This document shows positions 11,550-22,780 of a stretch of 64,000 bases of DNA, one piece after another (the stretch's first letter is position 1; the number at the start of each line of letters is the position of its first letter). The notes under the pieces are model-generated. The model saw only the letters and a list, made by a program, of their open reading frames with translations, made no database searches and was not told the origin of the DNA. The position numbers and the translations under genes were made by a program. This DNA is from Taenia hydatigena (lineage: Eukaryota; Platyhelminthes; Cestoda; Cyclophyllidea; Taeniidae). The DNA lies in contig JADWOT020000298.1 of the NCBI GenBank assembly GCA_036345935.2, positions 994 to 64,993 of the forward strand, in the 5' to 3' direction.

Positions 11550-11648
11550 ATTTTAATGCTCAATTTTATTGACAATAATGACTTGTGTCATGCTGCATTG
11601 TAAAACCTCAAAATGGGCAGCAACATGCTATTTTTTACAACTCTGACC

Positions 11649-11850
11649 CTATTTCCCATGCTGCATCCATTCAAATACGTTGTAAAATTTCGTGTTTTTG
11701 CCTCGATTTTCTAACGCTTGGATAGAAATCCACCCTTGCGTGTAGCAGCGATCATGATTAAAACAACAGAAGTAATAGTTGCAATATGTCTGCCAAACAT
11801 TAAGCACGCACCTGCTTGCAGAGCACATAGCCCAGTCCGCATCTGTGGGT
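11649..11850 (-). CDS. Exon candidate with a phospholipase A2-like active-site string
   Basis: A minus-strand frame from an acceptor CCCACAG (about 11847) to a TAG stop contains WAMCSASRC and then FCCFNHDRCYTQG. The pattern C-C-x-x-H-D-x-C-Y is the hallmark of the secreted PLA2 catalytic site, where the His/Asp pair activates water. The flanking sequence lacks the usual GCG calcium loop, and the C-terminal part (about 30 residues) has no further PLA2 pattern, so this is at best a fragment or a chance match. The sequence shows only the motif; the family assignment is a weak inference. Confidence 0.2.
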
Positions 11851-12199
11851 GGTAAGCTAATACATCTCATTCGGGAACTCCAGAAAACAGACAAGTAAAT
11901 TTTGGTTATCGCATTTATAAATACGTGTGCATATTTCACTAAAATATCTAGTGATTTGCAAATACACGCCCAATTGTCGGTAATGTGGCATTACTGTGGC
12001 ATCGTCTGAATTATCTACACCACCGATGCGGCCTGACGTAACGCAATCAAATACGATGTTCGCATTATCATATCTATCTAGCGACGCTCAATTAATTTTA
12101 CATGATCAGACCTTCGATGTGTATGTTCAAGACCCATGCACTGAATGCTTTAAACTTATTGGGGATTATTTTAATGCAAAAAGGTAATATATTGACGTA

Positions 12200-12275
12200 A
12201 GCATCGCTACAAGCTTGGTAATTTTGCTCACGAAATTGAGGTGTTTGCGTTCCACCAAATACATTGTGCCAAATG
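12200..12275 (-). CDS. Possible exon after the zinc-finger exons
   Basis: A very strong minus-strand acceptor (TTAGTTTTCCGTTTTGCAG) precedes a phase-1 frame that continues the zinc-finger series (IWHNVFGGTQTPQFREQNYQ and on). It holds no Cys2His2 pattern. The donor is unclear, so the 3' border is uncertain. Confidence 0.25.
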
Positions 12276-12351
12276 CCTGCAAAACGGAAAACTAAGGCCT
12301 TGCAGCAAGCACTTATTGCAGTATAAGTCTGATTATCGAAGAAATACTTAC

Positions 12352-12435
12352 GAGCATGGCGTGAACTCATATGATCTAAGAAACCTTCGAACGTCGGGTA
12401 CCCTGCAAAGCATTCTATGCAGTAAAAGCGCATTT
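12352..12435 (-). CDS. C2H2 zinc-finger exon (finger 3)
   Basis: The minus-strand exon of 84 bp has an AG acceptor (12437-12436) and a consensus GTAAGT donor (12351), and is entered and left in phase 1. It encodes one classic finger, YCIECFAGYPTFEGFLDHMS then SRH, with spacing C-x2-C-x12-H-x4-H. Such fingers fold around one zinc ion and usually contact DNA or protein. It is the third of three single-finger exons in a row, and a decayed copy sits at 16565-16627. The full gene and its other domains are not visible. Confidence 0.6.
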
Positions 12436-12742
12436 CTGAATTCGCCATTCTTCAAGCTGCAGCAATGCAAAATAAAACACAAGTATAGGAGGAGGTCATG
12501 TGGAAGGCCAAAGCCACGACTGAGATGCAGCGCACAGGGAGGATTTTCATTAAGGGTTAACAGAATCTCACTCACAAATATGTATTTCGATGAAATGACT
12601 GAGAAGCAAACGAAAGTTTGCGAATGGAACGAGGCACGCAGGGCATAGGCTGTGATTTATAACTAAGATTGAAAAGAGGGTTTTGACAAATGAGAAGGCA
12701 CGTATCAAAAAAAAAATGGGGAGGTTTGGTAATTTCCTTTAC

Positions 12743-12817
12743 GTTTCTGATGCAACAAGAGCCTTCCGTAGGATCTGTAGCGCGTTCGGCAAGTCGGACA
12801 AGGCAATTCCACGATTA
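12743..12817 (-). CDS. C2H2-like zinc-finger exon (finger 2)
   Basis: The minus-strand exon of 75 bp has a textbook acceptor (TGTGCTTGTCGCTTTTCAG) and a GTAAAG donor, phase 1 to phase 1. It encodes IVELPCPTCRTRYRSYGRLL followed by LHQK. The C-x2-C-x12-H part of a finger is present, but the second zinc-binding His is missing both here and across the junction to the next exon, so this finger is probably atypical or degenerate. Confidence 0.55.
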
Positions 12818-13080
12818 CTGAAAAGCGACAAGCACACGTAAAATAAGGTGCTAAGACTGCGGTGCTATTCGCCCACTTCGTTTGCCTATTGAGCATCCAA
12901 TTATAATTTGGGTCAGACAAGAGTTGTTTCACTTGCTGCGAGTCATTTATTCTTAGTCAGATACGGAATCAACAGGCGTAAACACAAGTACTTATGCACA
13001 AATCCAGCGTTTTCTTGGGTACATGTGCACATGCACAGAAATGCATGCTCATAATGCATTCACAAATGATTAGCGCCTAC

Positions 13081-13165
13081 TATGGTGTTCGCGAATTAAG
13101 TGTTTGAGACATGGGATGACGTCTGCGAAAAAAGTGGAGCACATTGTGCATCTGTAGCGAGCCAT
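13081..13165 (-). CDS. C2H2 zinc-finger exon (finger 1)
   Basis: After a pyrimidine-rich acceptor (ATTTTCTTCCTTAAG) the minus-strand exon starts at an ATG that could be the start codon or internal. It encodes MARYRCTMCSTFFADVIPCL then KHLIREHH, a C-x2-C-x12-H-x4-H finger. The donor GTAGGC at 13080 gives a phase-1 exit that fits the next exon at 12817; without splicing the frame stops three codons later. The region around it has a decayed match at about 17300-17550. Confidence 0.55.
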
Positions 13166-13300
13166 CTTAAGGAAGAAAATGGCACATTGCTCGAAGTCTC
13201 GTGGAAGAGCTTGTGGTAAATTCAATGAGTGAGTAAGAGGCTCTCCTGGATCTGTCCTCAACACTACATGTGATCAAATTACAGAGTAGTAGTCGACATT

Positions 13301-13549
13301 ATGTGCTTGGCCACAATTTTGCTCACCGTGGGCACGTGGTTAGAGTGTGCCTCAATACAGATGTCTAGTTCTTCGTACTGTACTCCAAATTGTGCGTCAG
13401 ACAAAGGCGTTTGTGATGCACTGGGGAATTTGGAACCTGTATTTAGCATGCTTGATCTTACCCCATCATCATTTAACGTTACAGTGCTTGTAACCCTTTT
13501 CCAGCCTACAAAGCTTGGAGATGAAACAAAGGCTGTAGGCTGCCATTAA
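13301..13549 (+). CDS. Secreted FN3-like protein, N-terminal part
   Basis: An ATG opens 82 codons beginning MCLATILLTVGTWLECAS, a plausible signal peptide. The mature part is Cys-containing (YCTPNCASDKGVCDALGNLE) and then reads LDLTPSSFNVTVLVTLF, which resembles the end of an FN3 domain: an L-x-P-x-S/T turn followed by a beta strand. The frame stops at TAA 13547-13549. Phase-1 exon candidates follow at 13925 and 14155. It is expected to be extracellular. A decayed related stretch lies about 4.2 kb downstream near 17.7 kb. Assignment to FN3 is tentative and it could itself be a fragment. Confidence 0.38.
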   Translation: MCLATILLTVGTWLECASIQMSSSSYCTPNCASDKGVCDALGNLEPVFSMLDLTPSSFNVTVLVTLFQPTKLGDETKAVGCH

Positions 13550-13924
13550 AGTGATCCCAAATTAATGGTTGTTGCTTATGTTCACGAAAGATAATTTTGC
13601 TTCATACTCGGCATTTTCACCCCGGAGTTTGTTGTGTCTTAAACGGGCTCAACACTTTGCACGCAGATTGTGGAACTACGATGGATTGTCACTCCCTATT
13701 TCTGAACTTACACATCACATTCTGATTGTCCAGAATACAAAGGTTTGCCTTCTAAGTCCTGCTAACTGGTGACCAGATCTAGGTTCAGGTATGCGGTTAA
13801 TTGGGCTGAATGCATAAGTTACTTGCATAGCAGACCTGCCACAAAATTAAGTGCCATGCTTCACTGTTGGGGATGCTTATGGCAAAATATATGCTCTCGT
13901 GAAAAATGGGACTTGTTCTCGCAG

Positions 13925-14097
13925 GGGTAACTGTAAATATGCCCCCTTACGCCATCCATTCCATCCCTTTACTCACAACGGATCGGCTTCCCCCACCCAT
14001 TCCTCGCAAACTGCGGGACATTGAAGGTGATGCTCATGAGCGATCTGATTGTTTTCCACTTTACAGTAGTACAGCTACCCTCGATGATGGCCTTTGA
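13925..14097 (+). CDS. FN3-linker-like exon candidate, Pro-rich
   Basis: The acceptor GTTCTCGCAG (ending 13924) opens a phase-1 frame containing VTVNMPPYAIHSIP and then DRLPPPIPRKLRDIEGDAHE, which resembles the proline-rich boundary that starts many FN3 domains. It ends at TGA 14095-14097 with no clear donor. The phase and strand fit the candidate at 13301. Confidence 0.3.
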
Positions 14098-14154
14098 CTT
14101 GGTCGCGAGAGTGAGAGTCAAGAGTGATAAGAACGTTTCTGCTTTCCACTTCAG

Positions 14155-14393
14155 GAAGTAACTATGGCATTTTAAAGACTGTTCAAGATTGCACTACTCT
14201 TAGCCTCTGCATCCAAGCTTTATTCGATCTATGGCATATATTAACGTTAGTCTCGACTATGCTTAGAGTGTTTAAATGTACCAGCCCCATTTCCATGTTG
14301 ACGGACGCTGTCGGACTTCTAATTCGCATCTTTGTCTCATTTCTGTCAAAATTGTCTCTTTTCTGTTTCCTTTTGCCCAAACTTACCAATTAG
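14155..14393 (+). CDS. Exon candidate with hydrophobic C-terminal part
   Basis: A very strong acceptor (CGTTTCTGCTTTCCACTTCAG) leads into about 79 open codons in phase 1 (begins SNYGILKTVQDCTTLSLCIQ). The last 35 residues are strongly hydrophobic (AVGLLIRIFVSFLSKLSLFC), possibly a membrane segment. It could be the membrane end of the 13301 candidate. No family is recognised. Confidence 0.28.
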
Positions 14394-14679
14394 ATAAAAG
14401 GCGACTCGCTTGTCAATAATCAATGCCAGCTGCTTCATTTATTCTATTTATAGGCACGTCTAAAAAGGCCAGCGATCTGCTTAACAGAAAGTCGCCAATT
14501 ACTTATCGTGTTCTTGCATTGATGCTAGCTGAACATTTTGGCGAACCTCAATACTAACCAGATCTTGGAGCATGTCTATAGCGGAAGTGTTGACAAAGAC
14601 CACTAAAAAGGCGAATTTTTCAGCTTCGCATAAATTTGATGTGGCTTTAGCGACAGAAAAGTACTCTTTGACCATCGAT

Positions 14680-15050
14680 TCTCATCGAAGGCGACCAAGT
14701 GAGCTCGTACAAACATGTATCGTACCAACCGATATTCTCGGCCTGGAATAAAACTCGCTGATTAAATCTCGCAACCGGGTTTCAAGTAAAATGCGTGGCA
14801 ACTCGACTACCGGTTTTTTAATGCACAAATTAGCTTGCCGATAAATTAGTTGTGCTAGTGCTACAATTCTGGTGCATATGTGAGGCGGTTGGCTGAGATC
14901 CGCTTCCCTGTCTTCCTTCATCTCGGCCTGTCACCTTACTGTCTGTGAGCGATGGCGGTAAGGCAGACTCAATCGGCTGCACTCTCAGTAACCAGATATG
15001 AAGAGACCAGATCTCTAGGTTACTCCTTTGCAAATGTGTAGCCATATCAT
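14680..15050 (+). repeat. Upstream copy of a direct repeat
   Basis: The segment 14840-15000 matches 18870-19020 in the same orientation. Landmarks are a GCTAGTGCTAC string at 14852 and 18888, and a CTTACTGTC / CTACTGTC run at 14936 and 18964. The offset of about 4.0 kb is close to that of the zinc-finger copies, so both probably belong to one duplicated block. Confidence 0.55.
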
Positions 15051-16560
15051 ACCATTAAGCTCGACATGAATTTCGGTGAGAGTGGTTTATATGTGGCGAA
15101 AAAAGGAAGGATTTGTGAGTGCACGTTCCTGTCCTTTCAAATAATAGTTTCAGCATAAAGAACTTTCGTAATCGAATATACGAAATAACAGTGAAATAAA
15201 TTATACAGGAGCACATTTGTTTAGGATTTATGATGAATTACATTAAAGTAGCCTTCTTTTTTTATATGATAGATATTCCTAAATTGCTAAATCGAGCAAT
15301 GCACAAGTTTTATTAATGCAGGTCAAAAGTTCGGGACTATGGGCCCCAGTCGTCAGGCATATTTTAACTGAGGGGGAGAGTTTTCGCCTAATGTATTACT
15401 AAGAAGAGCGAGATCAAAGACAAAGCGAAAAATGAAGATAGGATATTTGTTTTGGCTTTCGCAAATAAGTAGGGCAGTTTCGGTCGCCGAGGTGTGTGTT
15501 AGGTTTGCTCTGCTTCCTTTCTACTAGAAGTTTGTTAATTTTTCGTTTGCTTTGCCAATCAGAGTACTTGCACTCTGCATTTTGCAAACTGCAAAAGCTA
15601 AATGTCAAGTAGCCGGAGACCTTTTGCCAAAAATAATGCGCGATCGGTAATGTGATACCATGGGCCTATTTAATGCTGCCACGTGTTGGCAGTGGCTAAC
15701 ATTCCAGTTTGGGCGTGAGAACACTCGAATAATGGCCCTCTCAAAGAATTCGCAAGGCGTGATAATGCCGTCTAAAGTAAAATTTGGTTTCTCTAGCCTC
15801 ACGAATGTAATTTATGGCTGTTGGTGCTTGAATCATTGACCACACGGTTTTTACAGATATCAGTTTCATATGCTAGTTCATCACTTTTACGGAAGCGCCT
15901 TTTGATATTTGCAAGTGAAAGCACACGAAGTCTTAGTGGAGCAGGCAAAGATACGAGAAGACTAGATAAGGGCGCAAATGTTGGTCGATTTTAGCCTCAC
16001 AACTCAAATAGGACAAGAAAGTGAAAAGTAACAAGATTCCTCTCAGGAGACTGCATGTTGATCACTAGGGATGATATTCACATCTGATTCTGTAACCTGG
16101 GAATCGACACCGACTGCTGCGGATGGACGCGCTATGCAGCACAGTTAATTAGTGTTCTATGATCTTCTAAATGAAGCTTCAGTTGCTTTCATCCCTTGGC
16201 TTGGTAAACGACACTTAGTTTGTCAAATCAAGCCTATGAAAGAGGTCAGCGAAACTTACATTGTGGGTTACCAAATTCAACCAGGAAGAGCTCGACCACT
16301 TCTTACCGCACTCTGATCCGTCCACTATCAGTGGACATGACACATTGAATGCTCATTTCTATGCTGTCGACAACGATGAAAAGATATAGAATTAGTATGA
16401 AACCTGCTAGAAATTTGCATGTTTTGCCAGTGCAACAGCAGACAAGCGCATTTTGCTCGAATAATCTGCATCAAGGGTCTGCAAAGAAGGAGGGGATGAA
16501 TGCGACAAATACAAAACAGTTGTAAACTACGCTAGGCGGCTGAAGCAATGTCTGCAGCGC
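15051..16560. other. Non-coding stretch
   Basis: No gene or repeat is supported. Two short minus-strand open frames (15414-15608, 15605-15802) lack splice context. Confidence 0.35.
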
Positions 16561-16564
16561 TGAC

Positions 16565-16627
16565 GTGTGCGCATGTGATAATTTATTTCCTCCCGTACAA
16601 AGCATTCTGCGCAGTAGAGGCGCATTC
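16565..16627 (-). pseudogene. Decayed copy of zinc-finger exon 3
   Basis: On the minus strand a GGGTGCAG acceptor is followed by a start closely matching the exon at 12435: MRLYCAECFV against MRFYCIECFA. A deletion then removes most of the x12 loop, leaving a region around EEINYHMRTRQR with no proper Cys2His2 spacing. It is part of the downstream half of the duplication. Confidence 0.5.
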
Positions 16628-17299
16628 CTGCACCCACATTTATTTGAGTTGCAACATGGCAAAATATGGTGTGGAATTGGGAGTTCGCGTGCGACGCCAA
16701 GGCAATGGCTGCAGAGCAGAGTACACACTGAATTTAATTGGAATTAAGCAGACGCAAACTCACGAAAACGTGCTCTGATAGCATGACTGAGAGGTAAATT
16801 AAAGTCTACAAATAGAGTGAAACACAAACAGTACACATCGCGATACCAGACTGTTTCGAAGTTTAAAAAAGTGTTTTTGACGTATGTGTTTGGGCATAAA
16901 GCAAAGATAGTACTTAGATCATGCAAGTTTCTCTACTTTTGATACAATGAAAGCATTCCAAGGGTTCTGAGACAAGCTCATCGAATCGGACAGTGGTCAC
17001 ACATATTTGCTGAACTGTGTGAACCATATGTAGGCTGAAGTGGTGAAGTCTTTTTCGGCGTTTGGAGGAGTAATCCTATTAAGTGGCTGACATAGACTGA
17101 GATTCGCATGATTTGATCACTTGCTGGACATGCAATTGTCACCAACATCAAAGCATTCGCTGGTTCACCTGATTCACCTTATCTATTAATGACTCCACGT
17201 GAAAACTTGCGATTAAGCATGCGTTTTCATGCCTTTATTTCGCATAAATATGTTCGCATGCAAACCTGCACATGTGCATGGGGAAACACATCGGAGAAG

Positions 17300-17550
17300 T
17301 TAAGAGCGCCTACTTGGCGGATGGCTTAAGAAGCGTCTTTGGCACAAAATGGTGACGCCGTACGCCCTGGGACATAGAAATCCGTAGAAATCCATTCCAG
17401 CAAAAGGAAAAGCGAATTAGTCAAAACCTGCGACATTAATCGCAGTGCGCTTGATGTGGAAGAAAGGACACGGATTGGATCTCTTCTCATCCTCGCATGT
17501 ACCTTAGATGCAGAGAAGCTATAGTCATATTTGGTCAAAACTTGAAGTGA
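17300..17550 (-). pseudogene. Decayed copy of the zinc-finger exon 1 region
   Basis: The sequence aligns by eye with 13070-13270 on the same strand. Both carry a GATCCA-containing upstream block and the same AGCGCCTAC block (13072 and 17305). The Cys/His codons of the finger are not preserved, so this is a relic of the duplicated zinc-finger locus. Confidence 0.4.
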
Positions 17551-18849
17551 TACCGGCACCTGAGTAAGACTCACCGAATTATAACTGCTTCTTAGCACCC
17601 TTCAATAAGTTTGAAGATTATATGCCTGCAGGGCCAACTAATTACACCTGGTGTTATAAAGTTGTCGAAACAAATGGCCCAAGGTTATAGTTCAAGTAAA
17701 GATGTACAGGATACCACCTGATTAACCTGTAATTGTTACTTTGTCCTGAAGCCATTCTGTAGAACGCAGCTTCTGTGGTCTTGACTACCCGCCTGTGATG
17801 CAAGTTAAAGCATGTAGAGTGGGGTGTTAAGGTGCGGTTATTGCTTGCTGTAGAACCGATCCTGCTTGTCAAAATGGAGGTCAAATAATGCGGGACAAGA
17901 AGTCGATACGTGTTATTGCACTGAACGGTAGCTGATATGATAAGTGAGGAAGGGCCGACCCCAAAATGGCTTTGAAAGGTATTTTCTGCACATCTAGCGA
18001 TTTTATTATCCGATTAAGGCCAAGCCATGTAATGCCTAGAATGTATCTAAATAGACAGGACGATTTGACCAGCCGAGAATGTCACCTCTGCCGCCAATTG
18101 TGAATAAGCTTTTCTGCAGCTTTAAAATTAAAAATAGCTTGTTTCTTGTAAAGACTTAAGTGCTAATAAGAAGAGATTGCGTTTCCGGCTGTTAAAATCA
18201 CCATGGCGATAGATTGGAATGCCGATTCGTGACCTGATCTGCTTCAGAAAGATCGTCAGAGCACAAGATCTGCAAGTTGCGCACCAGCATCTCTTCCTTC
18301 TATTTTATTTCTGCCTGTTTTCCAGGGCTTTTCCTTTTTTCTTTTCATCTTAGCTTACTGCTCGGCTAAAGCTTAAATTCCGCTTATTGACGATCCATGA
18401 CGCAAGATCCAGTGAATGCATAGATGAAGCATTACAAAGGCTAGCTGCAGAGGCTTCGCTAATCTACTCTTTATACAAGCAGTTCTGCATTATGCGCGTC
18501 CTAACATCGGCAAAAGCTGTACACTACGCTGATTCTTTCCATCGGCTTGGGTTTTATTTTTATCTGAAGTAGAGGCATTAAAAAATCGAGGAAAACCGAG
18601 AAAAGAATTACTTTGCACTCCGTTTGCCATGCTGAATTGCTGAGGTAAGTTTTAGAACGGAATTATATTCAGTGATGACTGCAAAACGGCACTTGAGACG
18701 AAGTGTGCTTACACAACTGCATATGAAACTGAGCATGTCCCTCGGTACCGGTAGATCCACTGAATGAACTTTGTAATTAGCTGGGTGTTGGAAGAGATGT
18801 TAACGCGATGAATGATGGCGAAGGCGATCAGTCTTAAACCACTTGTCGA

Positions 18850-19040
18850 GAGCAGCGGCTTTGCATTTGCTGATCTCAGTTGCTAGTGCTACTGCTCTGG
18901 TGCCTGTAGTAAATGAGTGAGACCTCTCTGCCTTCCAGACTCACTAACAAGTGTGTGTGCCACCCTACTGTCAGTAAGCTATCATAAAGGAAGAAGCCTT
19001 CACTTTTAACACTCCCAATGACCAACGATTGCGGCTATAA
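18850..19040 (+). repeat. Downstream copy of a direct repeat
   Basis: This is the partner of 14840-15000. A short CT microsatellite follows at 19060-19073. No coding frame is shared between the copies, so this looks like duplicated non-coding DNA. Confidence 0.5.
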
Positions 19041-21099
19041 TTTCAGTTCTGTGTTGCAACTCTCTCTCTCTTTCTAGGCTCAGGATGAAGCCTTTGTAAA
19101 GACAGTTGAGCTACGGCGGGAAGGAGTGCTGTAAAGAATCCAAAAATTGTAAAGATGCTGCATTTATATTGCGCAGCCAGCATGGTTGCATTAGAGAAAT
19201 GAGGGACCATCGATTCTAGGCGTTAACTAAGTGGTAACAGTGGAGCAGACTAATCAGGCAAAAGGCTGCTGTAAAGGCATGCAGTTATACACGAATAGAC
19301 AATAGAAGAACTATTTATTAGCAATAAAAGCTCTTTTTGATAGTAAGGGGTCGGATAAGAGCTGTTCTGTTTGCTATTTTCCGGTGGCGCAGAAATCTAC
19401 TTCCGCCGCCAACTACAACATGCAATTTACCACACACTGCTACTCAGCTGTTTACCATTGTTGTGTGAGAGCAAGAGCTTGGCTTATCGGTGGGCGTGAG
19501 AACACGTAAAGGAGAATAAAAGTGTGCGGTTTTTCTGGTCGGATTACAGTGGAACGTCCTCTGCCTCCTGAAGTTTACCACATAATTCTCCCCTCAAATT
19601 AGGAAACAAACGCTTATTTACTTTTAATCACAGGGCGATTAGGATGTGTAAAACCGACACAAAAGAGTGAAAACAGTAATGATCTATGCCATTGGCTCGA
19701 TGTATACAGCAGTGTTCGAGGATGTCGTCGACGTTTTCAAGTGTCACTTCTTCAGCATTATAGAGAGGCTATGTAGCACTTACAACTGTAAGCAAATGGA
19801 GTTGGGATCGGACGCACATGAGTGTGGAAGGAAATTGACAAGGATGGAGATGCTGCTAATTTTTACGAGAGAAGTGCAGGGCACGCGAATAAAGTGTAAC
19901 GCTTTCGTAAACGCGTGTGCAATCGCACGTCAATGAATGGAGATCGGGAGCAGGGAAGCAGGCAATCCATTTGGAGGATAATTTGACAATGATTGTCGTT
20001 CGTCGAAATAAATGACGCCCACATTTTCCACTTTTCGATGACAAAGATAGCAATCCGGTCTGCCAACTCCAGTCCATGAAAAAAATTCATCAGATAATTT
20101 CCTCTCTTAAAGTGACTTTAATTTCGTCCCTAGCAATTGCACGATGTGACAGAAGAGAAGAAGTAATTTTGAAGATCTCATACATCTTTAAGATGTTCAC
20201 TGGATGCATCAAGCACCAGATAATAATTTGGACTAGTCTACGGAACCCACCACCGTCGCTGTCGGTACGCTCAAATGTTGACCAATTATGGTTTTGGTGT
20301 GATCAGTTAACCCCAGAGGGTGAGATGGAATCTCGATCCCGGAAAGAATTGCAAAAAAAAATATAACCCTTAAAAACTTCGAATAAAACAGCTCCTTGGC
20401 GCCGCGGCTGTCATCGGCATTGCAATAGACTCCGATGATGGTTCCCATGATGAGGCGAAATATTCATTACGTTTACATCATTTTTATCATTGCGCGACAA
20501 TAATTTCCTTTAAGGAAAAAATTTGTGATCTGGCCTTGCTTATTCGGATACAAGCAACCTGATTAATCAACGCAGTTTTGTCACTCTTTTCGATCTACAG
20601 GAGCAAATTAGTAGCCCTGATTGTACGTACTAACAACGGGGGGGGATCAAGGTTTTATTTGCGCTTCGACGTCGCGAAAGATTTTGGTACATTTTTAAAA
20701 TCCAAATGAGGGCTATGTTGGGTAGTCACAAAAATTAACATGAGAGCGATTCCATAATGTTCTGTAATATACGAACGTCATGCACGAAGTGAACAAGGGA
20801 AGAGCAAATTGCTATTAAGAAGTAGCTACATGAAGAAAAGGCACAGGGCGAATCAAGTTAAAGAGTATGCGTGTAAGCGAGGCACATATTTTAGAAGGAT
20901 GCAGGATTCTATCCTTGCTTTGAATAGTGTAAGCAAAAGCCACATGAGTTGATTTCTCATAAAAGTGGGAGGGAGGAAGGGTGGAGCAAAAGGAGAAAAT
21001 GGGGCATTGATAAACGCAAGCATGAGTAAATGGCTTTAGCCACGTTTCCTTGCAGACATTTATTTACCTGAGGTGGTTTTTAATGGTTTATTTCCCTAG
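19041..21099. other. Mostly non-coding, with a segment related to 21.1 kb
   Basis: A stretch near 19800-19990 resembles 21100-21310 in the same orientation (shared GACAAG, GCTGCTA, GCA(A/G)GGCACG and AATCCATTTGG landmarks), suggesting an old direct duplication. No exon here is supported, and a short G run lies at 20638-20645. Confidence 0.35.
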
Positions 21100-21219
21100 G
21101 AATGGGAGAAACTTGACAAGAGCACAGGAGCTGCTAGTTTTATAAAGGTGCAAGGCACGTGGGTTAAACGTAAAACTTTTGCAAACATGCCTGCGCAAAC
21201 ATTCTTTGGCTACGAATAA
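21100..21219 (+). CDS. Terminal exon candidate, unknown product
   Basis: A strong acceptor (AATGGTTTATTTCCCTAG) precedes 39 codons in phase 0 (begins EWEKLDKSTGAASFIKVQGT, ends near QTFFGYE) that stop at TAA 21217-21219. A diverged copy of the DNA is present near 19.8 kb, but its best frame differs, so conservation of coding is not established. No family is recognised. Confidence 0.25.
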   Translation, partial: EWEKLDKSTGAASFIKVQGTWVKRKTFANMPAQTFFGYE

Positions 21220-22780
21220 AAGACTGATCACATTTGTTATCGTGCATTGGAGAATGAAGGCCGGGTGTAGAACGATATGAAATCCATTTGGTAGATAAGT
21301 CAGTAGCAGAAGCTCACCATCCTTAGTGTGACTTGATCCTACAGCCTTCAGCGTTAGCACGAGGAAACAAAAGAACATAATACTCCTTACAAATCCCATG
21401 CATCCTTAAAATAAGCATCGAATTTGACTGGCCACTAATTTATGCTTGCAATAATGCTGTGGCATGACTTCTTTCACCGCATCAGAATGTCAAATAGGCA
21501 TTTTCCATGACGACTAAATTAGAAAGTGTATTTTAGAGGCGCCATTTTTCTGCATTCTACCCACCACACTGCTAATTTTAATTCTACTTAATCTTTGTTA
21601 TTAAAGGAACACGAGAGCTAAGTAGGCAAAGCAGGTCTTCATCCCAAGCACTACCGAATTATGGAGGCTCCAACGATAAAAGGCAAGTTGTTTTGATTGA
21701 GCCTGCTTATGCTTCCACTCAAAGGGAGTTGTGCTGTGTGAATAAATTTGTGGCAAAGTAATAACCGTGACTTTTCGACAAATGAGTTCGAACATGGCAA
21801 GAGTGCAAAGGGCATGTTTTTAATTATGAGGTTAAATAATTATGGGTAATGCCACTGCCCATGAGGCGATTAAGGCAACAAAACCTGAGCTCTTCTAAGC
21901 AAGACGGTTAAGACTGCCAGCATGGGCTGCAACCTCCAGTTTAGTACTTGCAAATGTATTTGGTCCTGCTGCACCCTTACAACCATCGCAACAACAAAAC
22001 TGGAAAGTACTGCAGCTACTTGAACTGGAGACAGGCAAGGTGCGGAATAATAGGGAATCAACTGTTGACAAGACCACATTTTTATTAGGTGCGAAGTACC
22101 TAGCACGATTAAGCCAGTAGCCTATGCAAATCATTGTTTACTTTTAAAACTCTACTTGTCTCCTTATTAAATAAAATAGGAGCATGCATATTTATGCATA
22201 TGTATCATCCAACAGCCGGAGTTCATCAAAAGAAAAGACGTCATAGAAGGACAACGAAGGCAACGAGACCTGGATAGGGCAATTCATTTCGTGTTACCGC
22301 TTAAAATGATTTGTAGAATCCCTTAATTGCAGCTCAAACTAAATATGGATGGCTCTGCTTCGTCCAACATTGAGTTTTCCTACCCAGCATGGGACTTAAA
22401 TTTAACGAGTGAAAGCGGTAGCACTTGATTAAGGCGAAGCTCAAACGGTAGCATTATCCCTACCAAGAGCTAGTTACGTCTCATGTAAAATGTAGCCAAG
22501 TTCGGTAAGCCAAAATCATGCTTTAAATGCACTTAGAAAATAATGCTAAATTAGGTTAAATTAACTGGTTCCGTAGAATTCGTAAAAGGCAGAAAAGCCT
22601 AACCAGGAAGACAGTAGATAACCACTCTTACACAATTATAGCAAATTAACTTAGCGCGCATTGATGCAATTTTATATTTCCTTGGGGCAAATTGCAAGAT
22701 AGCGCTAAAGTGGGCATATCGCAAGAAGTGCTATTGAATTGGTGTTTCGGATGGGAGAGGATGACGGCAACTATAACCGA
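21220..22780. other. Non-coding stretch
   Basis: No gene is supported. A short near-palindrome of ATGCATA/TATGCAT arms lies around 22184-22200. Nothing else stands out. Confidence 0.35.

Noticed and set aside
19800..19870. A DKDGDAANFYE string resembling an EF-hand calcium loop
   Set aside because: The loop is incomplete, the frame closes soon after, and the related DNA at 21.1 kb does not keep the calcium ligands.
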